From Mucilaginibacter sp. (GTDB lineage Bacteria > Bacteroidota > Bacteroidia > Sphingobacteriales > Sphingobacteriaceae): DNA of 64,000 nucleotides. Under the pieces are notes generated by a model. It had not been told where the DNA came from and did not search any database. It saw only the letters and a program-made list of their open reading frames with translations. The first letter of the stretch is position 1. Each line of letters opens with the position of its first letter. The stretch lies in assembly GCF_025359345.1 (NCBI RefSeq), contig NZ_JANYGQ010000012.1:50226-114225 (forward strand), in the 5' to 3' direction. Of this stretch, positions 33,961 through 40,902 are shown one piece after another. The position numbers and the translations under genes were made by a program.

Positions 33961-35401
33961 GGTTGAGACTAAGCAATATAAACCCAATCGTTGCCAGCAG
34001 GCAAACCACACCTAACCAGTTTCCGAACCGGGTATAAAAAGTATCAATGTGCTGTGGCGAAACATCTCCTACCAATGTTGCCTGTTTATCATTTGCGCAG
34101 CTAGCTTCACTGGTTACGCGGCCGAACTGATCGTTAATGGTCAGCCTGCCGCGCCTGGCTGCGCGCACCATCGAAAAACCGTTCTCCACGCTTCGCAATA
34201 TGGCCATGCGGCAGTGCAGCCAATCGTCAACTACAAAATCCCAGGCAGGGACGTATAAAACTCCCGGTTTATCGGCGCTGTACTGCCTGATGTAATCCTG
34301 GAAATCCAAATCTTTGCAAACCGACAGGCCGGATTGCAGTCCGTTGAATTTAAATATGCCTGGCGTGTTACCGGGGGTAAACTGCCTTTCTAACCCTACT
34401 ACAAGATGGGCCTTGTTATAATCCAGAATTACTTTGCCGTCGGCATCAATGACCAATCCCGAATTACGCTCTTTTTCGCCTTTTTGATTGGTGTATCCTG
34501 TTATAATAAAGACATGGTTTTGTTTGGCTGCATCGCTCAAAATGCGGGTTATACTATCGGCCCATGGGCGGCTCATACCAATAACACGTTCGGGGAATAG
34601 CACCACTTGTGCACCCTGAACGGCAAGCGGCTTAACCGTTGCCGCATAGGCTAAGGCTACCTGCTTTTCCTTTGCAAAATCAGGACTGTCTGAGTTGGTA
34701 TGCACCTTTTCATCCAGCACGGCCAGGCCGGCTCTTACATATCTTTTAGTCCAAAAGCTATTTATTCTGATACTCCCGTAAATAAACACTGCCCCAACCA
34801 ATATTATGGCAACCCCGGCTACATAACGCAGTTTGATTTTTTCGGCCCGATAATACCAGCCTAGCGCTATTGCTGATGGAATAAAGGTTAGCATAAATGT
34901 AATGCCCAGTATGCCCGCAATCGCTGCTACTTGTATAAATGGGAGGCAGTTAAGTTGAGTGTAAGCAATGCTGGCGGCAGTTCCATCGGCCGAAAATTTG
35001 ATGAGCCCGTATTCAAACGTGGTAAAAAATACAGGCAACACAAACACGCTGTACCATGCGTTTAACCGTTTTACGCACCACCGGTTACCAATTACGATGA
35101 CGGCAAAAACCAATGGCGGTAACAACGTAATTATAATGGCAGGTATTAAGGTTGCCACTGTTACCAGGTAACTAAACCAGCTAAGCCGGCCAATTAAATA
35201 CGCCGCAAACGCGATCAGGAACGCCTGCCGGGCAGATGTTTTTAACGACAACAGCAAAACAGGGACAGGGGCAACCCACATCAAATACCAAAAATCGCCA
35301 TTCAGACCGTCCGAAATATACCATGCAAGGCCGGACAGGATGATGCCCGTGACTATCCATATTTTTGATGTTGAAGTGGTATTGTTTTTGTCCGCCGTCA
35401 T
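33953..35401 (-). CDS. lnt: Apolipoprotein N-acyltransferase-like protein (Lnt family)
   Basis: A 482-residue inner-membrane enzyme of the CN-hydrolase type. About eight membrane spans occupy residues 14-215. The periplasmic nitrilase domain carries the Glu-Lys-Cys triad: Glu271 (LFPERVIG), Lys330 (DYNKAHLV) and Cys362 (SVCKDLDF). A final span ends near the C-terminus. Lnt adds the N-terminal acyl chain to lipoproteins, which fits the several lipoproteins in this window. Sequence around the active site is divergent from proteobacterial Lnt (WLHCRMAILRSVEN is present). The last three residues (NRD) and stop are encoded by the flanking repeat. Confidence 0.82.
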   Translation of the reverse strand: MTADKNNTTSTSKIWIVTGIILSGLAWYISDGLNGDFWYLMWVAPVPVLLLSLKTSARQAFLIAFAAYLIGRLSWFSYLVTVATLIPAIIITLLPPLVFAVIVIGNRWCVKRLNAWYSVFVLPVFFTTFEYGLIKFSADGTAASIAYTQLNCLPFIQVAAIAGILGITFMLTFIPSAIALGWYYRAEKIKLRYVAGVAIILVGAVFIYGSIRINSFWTKRYVRAGLAVLDEKVHTNSDSPDFAKEKQVALAYAATVKPLAVQGAQVVLFPERVIGMSRPWADSITRILSDAAKQNHVFIITGYTNQKGEKERNSGLVIDADGKVILDYNKAHLVVGLERQFTPGNTPGIFKFNGLQSGLSVCKDLDFQDYIRQYSADKPGVLYVPAWDFVVDDWLHCRMAILRSVENGFSMVRAARRGRLTINDQFGRVTSEASCANDKQATLVGDVSPQHIDTFYTRFGNWLGVVCLLATIGFILLSLNRD

Positions 35402-35455
35402 AATAAACTGTGCTAAAAAGTTTTACGAAGGTAGCGGGTAGATTTTCGATAAAAG

Positions 35456-35469
35456 TTGACAATTGTCAA
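35456..35469. promoter_or_regulatory. Perfect 14-bp palindrome upstream of lnt (TTGACAATTGTCAA)
   Basis: A fully self-complementary 14-mer lies 55 bp before the lnt start and next to the repeat-filled gap. It is a candidate regulator binding site. Confidence 0.3.
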
Positions 35470-35479
35470 TAATTTGCGG

Positions 35480-35590
35480 TATTGCAGGATTTAACACGAT
35501 TTGCAGGATTTGACACGATTGCAGGATTTGATATGATTTACAAGATGTTAATCGTGTAAATCCTTATAATCCTGTAAATCGTGTTCCCTG
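35480..35590. repeat. GCAGGATTTGACACGATT direct repeats with inverted copy
   Basis: GCAGGATTT(A/G)A(C/T)A(C/T)GATT occurs three times in direct orientation. An inverted half (ATCGTGTAAATCCTTATAATCCTG) follows, giving a long hairpin. The last six residues and the stop of the radical SAM gene are read from the inverted half. Confidence 0.75.
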
Positions 35591-36517
35591 AACAACACCT
35601 CTCGATAAAATCTTTTGGTCGATATAATACTGTATCTCTGATTTTTTTAATCCCCAGTTGGGCGCTATCAGCAGCTCGCGGTCGCTAAGGCCGAATAGGC
35701 GTTGGATAACTATATCGGGGCGGACACGAGGAAGTAGTTCGCAGAGAAAGTCGGCATATTCGTCAATGCTGAAGACCTTGAATGGCTGGCGCTTGTATTT
35801 TACGCCCATTACCGAGCCCTCCACAATATGCAGGTGGTGGAATTTTACAAATTTGATCTGTGGGAAACGGTTTATCTCGTCAGCATAGCGCAGCATCATT
35901 TCGTGCGTTTCCCACGGAAAGCCAAATATGGTGTGCACACAAATATCCAACTTGCTGTTCTCCACCATCTTCAGGGCCTTCACCAGATCATCGTGACTAC
36001 AGCCCCGATTAATCTGTGCAAGGGTATCGTTATAGATAGACTCCATGCCCATCTCCAAATCCACGTCAAAACGGTCGGTATAGCTTTCAAGCAGGGCGAT
36101 CTTTTCTGGGTCGATGCAATCCGGGCGGGTACCTATGGATAGGCCCACAATATCTTCAGTACCGTAGCTTAAAGCCTCGTCGTACATCATTTTTAAATAA
36201 TGTGCCGGGGCATAAGTATTGGTATTGGGCTGAAAATAGATGATAAACTTATCGGCTTTATTGCCGGTTCTGGCGCGTTCCATTCCTTGTATCACCTGCT
36301 CGCGAACAGTTGGCGCATTGCGCGATACAGAAGGCGTGAAGGAGTCAACGTTACAATACGTACAGCCGCCATACCCTTTAGAACCATCGCGGTTTGGGCA
36401 GGTAAAGCCGCCGTCAACAATCACCTTAAACACCCGGTGTCCCTTGTACTTCTCTTTAAGCCAGGGCCCGTAGTTGTTATATCCCTTTTCCCAAACTGCT
36501 GCTACTGTTGATTCCAC
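35564..36517 (-). CDS. TIGR01212-family radical SAM protein (YhcC-like)
   Basis: A 317-residue iron-sulfur enzyme. The cluster cysteines are in TCPNRDGSKGYGGCTYC (Cys40, Cys52, Cys55), the spacing of this family rather than CxxxCxxC. Later are YFQPNTNTYAP, SIGTRPDC, EMGMES and CVHTIFGFPWET, typical of the TIM-barrel core. Substrate unknown; YhcC of E. coli is the nearest named relative. The start is GTG (36515-36517) inside a sense copy of the ATCGGTGAAATC repeat (ATCGGTGGAATC). The C-terminus TRFTGL is encoded by the downstream repeat, so the natural end may once have been elsewhere. Confidence 0.9.
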   Translation of the reverse strand: MESTVAAVWEKGYNNYGPWLKEKYKGHRVFKVIVDGGFTCPNRDGSKGYGGCTYCNVDSFTPSVSRNAPTVREQVIQGMERARTGNKADKFIIYFQPNTNTYAPAHYLKMMYDEALSYGTEDIVGLSIGTRPDCIDPEKIALLESYTDRFDVDLEMGMESIYNDTLAQINRGCSHDDLVKALKMVENSKLDICVHTIFGFPWETHEMMLRYADEINRFPQIKFVKFHHLHIVEGSVMGVKYKRQPFKVFSIDEYADFLCELLPRVRPDIVIQRLFGLSDRELLIAPNWGLKKSEIQYYIDQKILSRGVVQGTRFTGL

Positions 36518-36541
36518 CGATTATTCTTTGATTTCACCGAT
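36510..36541 (-). repeat. ATCGGTGAAATC leader repeat upstream of the radical SAM gene
   Basis: Two minus-strand copies, ATCGGTGAAATC (36541-36530) and ATCGGTGGAATC (36521-36510), lie directly before and across the GTG start. The same word precedes mraY, murD, murG and murC. Confidence 0.7.
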
Positions 36542-36636
36542 GAAGATTGATCTCATCGATTTGGGGCAAAGATACAAAACTATAACCTAATGCGCTTGTT
36601 GTCCTTATCACCCCCTTAATTTGGCCCCGGAACACA

Positions 36637-36667
36637 TTGTTATGGGCGATGAGGGTGTCTACCTTTG
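36637..36667 (+). promoter_or_regulatory. Promoter of the VOC-family gene
   Basis: TTG (36637-36639), a 20-nt spacer and TACCTTTG (36660-36667) match the Bacteroidota promoter exactly. The predicted leader is about 16 nt. Confidence 0.65.
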
Positions 36668-36689
36668 ACTAAATCAAATAAACAAAATT

Positions 36690-37172
36690 ATGGCAACTAC
36701 TATGGAAACATCCGCACAGCGCATTGCACCATTTTTATGGTTTAACGGTAATGTTGAAGAAGCTTTAAAGTTTTATACCTCAGTTTTTAAAGACAGCCGG
36801 ATTGGAAGTGTAAGTAACCTGGATACCGGGGCTCACGGCAAGGTTATGGTCGCTAATTTTTACCTTAACGGTGTTGAGTTTATGATTTTGGACGGCGGCC
36901 CGTTCGCTTTTAACGAGTCCATTTCGTTTTATGTAAAATGCGAAACACAGGATGAGGTTGACCATTATTGGGAAGAGCTCTCAAAAGGCGGCGAAAAAAG
37001 TCAATGCGGCTGGCTTAAAGATAAATTCGGTGTATCGTGGCAGATAGTGCCCGATGCAATGGTGAAGTTGATGTATGATAGCGACCCGGAAAAATCTAAA
37101 AGGGTAATGAATGCTATGATGAAAATGAGCAAGATGATAATTGCTGATTTAGAGAAGGCATATCATGGTTAG
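36690..37172 (+). CDS. VOC-superfamily protein, PhnB / 3-demethylubiquinone-methyltransferase-like
   Basis: A 160-residue cytoplasmic protein with the paired beta-alpha-beta-beta-beta modules of the vicinal oxygen chelate fold. Present are IAPFLWFNGNVEEALKFYTS, FMILDGGPFAFNESISFYV, and EVDHYWEELSKGGEKSQCGWLKD, FGVSWQIVP. This is the PhnB-like subfamily often annotated glyoxalase or 3-demethylubiquinone methyltransferase, but its members have no proven enzyme activity. It stands alone with its own promoter and a shared hairpin terminator at the 3' end. Confidence 0.9.
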   Translation: MATTMETSAQRIAPFLWFNGNVEEALKFYTSVFKDSRIGSVSNLDTGAHGKVMVANFYLNGVEFMILDGGPFAFNESISFYVKCETQDEVDHYWEELSKGGEKSQCGWLKDKFGVSWQIVPDAMVKLMYDSDPEKSKRVMNAMMKMSKMIIADLEKAYHG

Positions 37173-37177
37173 TGCGG

Positions 37178-37229
37178 TCCAAAGTCTCGAGTAAACTGCA
37201 TTATTACACTACTGGTTCAAGACTTTGGA
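37178..37229. terminator. Bidirectional terminator hairpin built from a TCCAAAGTCT repeat
   Basis: TCCAAAGTCT (37178-37187) pairs exactly with AGACTTTGGA (37220-37229), with partial pairing inside. It lies between convergent stop codons (VOC gene TAG 37170-37172; kinase gene TAG 37237-37239). Confidence 0.6.
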
Positions 37230-37236
37230 CTTAGAA

Positions 37237-39015
37237 CTACACACTAAACTTAATTGTAGTAGTAGCCCCCAAACCCGGCCCGGGGCTTGCTATGTTAAAT
37301 GAGCCTATATGGCTCTCAATAATAGTACGGCAATTGTAAAGCCCCAAGCCTGTACCGCTCTTTTTGGTGGTAAAACCGCGCACAAAAAACAGGCTGGCTG
37401 TTTGTTCGCTAAAGCCGCTCCCATTATCGGTAATTGTTAGCTGTAACACATCGCCGGCAGACATATCAATAGAAATGATTTTTTCTTCGGCATTCGGGTC
37501 AATAGCTTCGATGCTGTTTTTAAGGATATTTAAAATTACCTGCATTAGCTTTGTGTGATCGCCTTTTATGGTGTAGTTGCCCGGCTTGATGTTTACTTTT
37601 AGCTGTATGCCTTTTTTATCGATAGCGGCAAATAGCATGCTGCGGCAATCGTGAATAATGGTTTCCATATTTACCGGCTTGCGTTCCTGCATGCCTTTAT
37701 GGTTTTTAACTAACTGGCGCTGAATATTGAGTATTTCCTGTATATGGGTGATGATATTCAGCAGCTCAGTTACCGATTTTTGTATATCAGCACTGTTTAC
37801 CGCTTGCTCGCTCACAATGCCATCAGTTATGGATACCAGGGCACCGGCTTTATTGGCGCCAATGGCGCCTGCTATTTGAGTTTCGTTGGTCTTTAAAAAT
37901 GCAGAAAGACTTTTTAGATTATCCAGGTTGTTTTTTCCGAGGCTTTGGTTAATACGGTTAAGATGCGCGCCAAGGCCTACCATTGCATTGCCTATATCAT
38001 GCAAAAACTCAGATGCAATTTCAAATTTTCCCTGGGCAATTGCTTTTTCCAGCTGCTGTTCTTTTTGTTCTTCTAACTGCCTGTTGAGCACGTTCAGGTC
38101 TTCCGCTTTCTTTTTTAGTTCCTCCGATTGTTCTTTAAGGCCCTTGTTTAATTCCTTTAGTTTTTCGTCCGATTCTCTTCTCAGGGTAACATCGTGACCG
38201 ATGCCCAACAGCCGGATAATTTTGCCGCGTTCATTACGAATAGGTATTTTAGTGGTTTGCAGCCAGCGCATTTTGCCCGTTGCGTCTAAAAAATACTCAT
38301 CGTTATTAATTATTGGCACGCCGGTTTTCATTATATGCATATCGTCCTCATAACCGCGCCTGCCTATATCATTATTAAATAACTCCAGGTCTGTTTTGCC
38401 TAAAACTTCTTCTTCGGTTGAAGCGCCTATGCATTCAACGTCGGCGCGATTAGCTATAATCTTTCGCCCTTCTCTGTCCTTCACATAGATGGTATCAGGC
38501 AGATTGTCGATCAGCGTACGCAGCATAATACGTTCGCGTTGGATTATTTCTTCGGCTTTTTTGTGATGCGTAATATCAACCAGCGTACCGATCACGGCCA
38601 ACTGTGCATTGTCGCCATCTTTGAAGACGCTACCCCTCGACCACATCCAAACCCAACTGCCGTTGCTATGAAGCATACGGAAATAAGTTTCAAATGTGTC
38701 CTTTGGATTATTGAGGACGTTATTAAATGAACTGACGGCAGCTTCTCTGTCTTCGGGATGAAGCAACTCAACCCAACAGCTTTTTAAATTACTGGCGCCC
38801 GACATGTCAAAATCCTTTATATCCCTGCCAAGTAATCGAAAATAGATGTCATTACACCAAAGAAATTCCGACTCGGCAAAGTATTCCCATGAACCAATTT
38901 CCGAAGCGCTGATAAAGGCCTTATATCGTTCAAGTTCTTTAAGGGCGGCTTTTTCAGATATTTTTGAGGAGATATTTTTGTCCTGCATTTCTGCATGCAT
39001 ATTCGTGAGCGTCAT
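37237..39015 (-). CDS. PAS-domain sensor histidine kinase, soluble
   Basis: A 592-residue kinase without membrane spans. PAS/PAC domain 1 is at about 30-150 (SEIGSWEYFAESEFLWCN, then DITHHKKAEE). PAS/PAC domain 2 is at about 160-280 (DNLPDTIYVKDREG, GIGHDVTLRRESDE). A coiled coil (282-330) leads to the dimerisation helix with the likely phospho-His339 (SEFLHDIGNAMVGL). The ATPase domain has KLMQVILNILKNSIEAI, ITDNGSGF and SGTGLGLYNC. It autophosphorylates in response to a cytosolic cue. It lies 38 bp after a receiver-kinase gene, so the pair may form a phosphorelay. No DNA-binding output domain is in the operon. Confidence 0.9.
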   Translation of the reverse strand: MTLTNMHAEMQDKNISSKISEKAALKELERYKAFISASEIGSWEYFAESEFLWCNDIYFRLLGRDIKDFDMSGASNLKSCWVELLHPEDREAAVSSFNNVLNNPKDTFETYFRMLHSNGSWVWMWSRGSVFKDGDNAQLAVIGTLVDITHHKKAEEIIQRERIMLRTLIDNLPDTIYVKDREGRKIIANRADVECIGASTEEEVLGKTDLELFNNDIGRRGYEDDMHIMKTGVPIINNDEYFLDATGKMRWLQTTKIPIRNERGKIIRLLGIGHDVTLRRESDEKLKELNKGLKEQSEELKKKAEDLNVLNRQLEEQKEQQLEKAIAQGKFEIASEFLHDIGNAMVGLGAHLNRINQSLGKNNLDNLKSLSAFLKTNETQIAGAIGANKAGALVSITDGIVSEQAVNSADIQKSVTELLNIITHIQEILNIQRQLVKNHKGMQERKPVNMETIIHDCRSMLFAAIDKKGIQLKVNIKPGNYTIKGDHTKLMQVILNILKNSIEAIDPNAEEKIISIDMSAGDVLQLTITDNGSGFSEQTASLFFVRGFTTKKSGTGLGLYNCRTIIESHIGSFNIASPGPGLGATTTIKFSV

Positions 39016-39053
39016 TTATAATGCGTATTATACTTGATATTGATAATTGTTAA

Positions 39054-40616
39054 TTATATGGGCAATGTTATAGTAAACCTGGCGCCATCGTTGTTGGTTA
39101 CGTCAATTCCACCGCCATGCCCCGTAATAAATTGTTTAGCTATTGAAAGGCCAAGCCCGGTGCCGTTCTTTTTGCGCCTGGTTACAAATGGTTCAAAAAG
39201 CGTGTTTCTTATTTCGGGCGATATTCCCGGGCCGTTATCGGCCACAACGAGCTTCATTTCTTTATTTTTTACCGTGCCCGAAATATCAATTTTACCGTTT
39301 ATGATATGCTGATCGTGTAAGGCATCAACGGCGTTGTTCAATATATTTACAACAGTACCGCGCAACTTACTTTCGTCGCCCGATACGATTAGGCTTTCAG
39401 GCAAATTTTTGGTGATAGTTATTTTGCTGAACCCATCCCGGTTTTCGGCCTGTTTTATGGCCTCGTTAACAATTTTGTGAACATCAACAGGCACCTTCAC
39501 AATCTTCGTTTCGTTAATAAAATCCAGGAAATCGTCGAAAATATTTGAAGCTTGTTCGGCAGATGTATCAATCATATCGATCAGTTCGGTATCCTGGCCG
39601 CCTTCGCGCATCAGGGAGGTAATTTGCCTGATATTTTTTATAGGGCATCGCAAATCATGCATCACCATAGCTAAAACCTGGCCAGCCGCCGAAAGCTTTT
39701 CCTTTTGAATTAATTTTTCGGTTAGCTCGGCATTCCGGATAGCCTGGGCTGCGTTTTGCACAAACAATTTTAACAGGTACATCTTTTCTGTTTTGAGCCT
39801 TTCATTTTGCTTTAAAATGGCGAAAACGGAATAATTTTGCATACGGGCAAGCACAAGGTCGTCAATTTGTATTACTTCGTCCCTGGCGATATCGATGGTC
39901 TTTACCCTGGCTATCAACTCCTGGAGATTGATTTTCTCCTCAAATGTGCCGATAGAAAGCACCTTTTCGTACACAAAACCATCATGCAGCTTTCCAAGCA
40001 GCGCCATATCGGTATTCAGAGAGGCAGCAAGTTGGTCGAGGATGTTTTTTAATAATGAGTTAAGCTGGTTGCTGTTAAGGCCGATGTTTGATATGGATTC
40101 AATCAGTTTTTCCAAATTACGCAGCTTGTTATAATCGGAGACTGCTTTAGTTGCAAGCTGTATAATTTCTTCGGATGCGTAGGGCTTGCAATGATAGCCT
40201 ACATTTTGACCTGCCTGTTCAACAATATCTTCTATCGAACAATCGCTGTAGGCTGTTATGAAAATTATTTCGGCTTTTATGTCGTGTTTTCTTATCTCAA
40301 TAGCCGCTTCAAGGCCATTTATGCCAGGCATACGCATATCCAGGAAAATAACCGCGTAGGGTTTACCCTTTTCCACAGCTGTTTTTACTTTTTGGATACC
40401 TTCCATCCCGTTCGATGCTTTGTCGACCGTGAAGCCGGGAATATTGCGGGTGCGCGGCACCAGCAAGGTTGAAGGGGCATCGAACAAAATATTGACGGCG
40501 TTACTGATGTTGGTTTGCTCCTGCGAGGTGCCCCTTGGTACAAGAATATCTTCGATATTGTCACGTACCATTTCTTCATCATCAATTACCAGTACAGAAG
40601 TGTTAAGCTCAGTCAT
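39054..40616 (-). CDS. Hybrid response regulator-histidine kinase with an enlarged N-terminal receiver
   Basis: A 520-residue soluble protein. The N-terminal receiver has acidic residues in VIDDEE, the phospho-acceptor Asp93 (FLDMRMPG), Thr121 and the Lys144-Pro pair. Between helix 1 and strand 2 it carries an insertion of roughly 30 residues (about 29-61, with LLVPRTRNIPGF), so Asp93 is about 35 residues later than usual. A GAF-like segment (about 165-300) precedes the kinase core with His320 (MVMHDLRCPIKNI), then KLRGTVVNILNNAVDAL, VADNGPGI and NGTGLGLSIA. It is first in the operon with the PAS kinase. Expected to receive a phosphoryl group at its own receiver and pass it on. Confidence 0.9.
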   Translation of the reverse strand: MTELNTSVLVIDDEEMVRDNIEDILVPRGTSQEQTNISNAVNILFDAPSTLLVPRTRNIPGFTVDKASNGMEGIQKVKTAVEKGKPYAVIFLDMRMPGINGLEAAIEIRKHDIKAEIIFITAYSDCSIEDIVEQAGQNVGYHCKPYASEEIIQLATKAVSDYNKLRNLEKLIESISNIGLNSNQLNSLLKNILDQLAASLNTDMALLGKLHDGFVYEKVLSIGTFEEKINLQELIARVKTIDIARDEVIQIDDLVLARMQNYSVFAILKQNERLKTEKMYLLKLFVQNAAQAIRNAELTEKLIQKEKLSAAGQVLAMVMHDLRCPIKNIRQITSLMREGGQDTELIDMIDTSAEQASNIFDDFLDFINETKIVKVPVDVHKIVNEAIKQAENRDGFSKITITKNLPESLIVSGDESKLRGTVVNILNNAVDALHDQHIINGKIDISGTVKNKEMKLVVADNGPGISPEIRNTLFEPFVTRRKKNGTGLGLSIAKQFITGHGGGIDVTNNDGARFTITLPI

Positions 40617-40902
40617 AATAGCATTTTAAAAAATAAACAGGGTGTAATGTGATGTGTTAATACATCGTTGGTTTTTATAGTCGGCTTATACGCAGTTGAT
40701 TTACATAAAGTTATGTTAGCCGGTTATATACCGAAGAACAATTTAATCAGGACACCATGGTTTACAGCTGGGATACACAGCTGTGCCAGAAACCCGCAGG
40801 CTGTAAATGCTTAGCTTATCCCGCGCAGGGATAATATTATGCACGCATAATATTTTGATGCTTTATTTATATTAATTTTGCACCATACTAATTATAGCCT
40901 GC
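40617..40902. promoter_or_regulatory. Divergent control region between the kinase operon and icmF
   Basis: A perfect 7-bp stem TTATCCC/GGGATAA (40816-40834) is followed by a perfect 10-bp inverted repeat with a 2-bp spacer (40833-40854, AATATTATGC and GCATAATATT). The icmF -7 box TAATTTTG (40873-40880) is an exact consensus match. The second dyad covers the -33 position, a classic repressor site. CAGCTG-x6-CACAGCTG near 40766-40785 is a weaker hairpin. I see no complete riboswitch. Confidence 0.55.

Noticed and set aside
40770..40830. Possible cobalamin riboswitch upstream of the B12 enzyme icmF
   Set aside because: GCCAGAAACCCGC resembles the B12 box, but the other conserved riboswitch parts are missing, and the exact -7 box lies downstream of it, so it would not be in the transcript.
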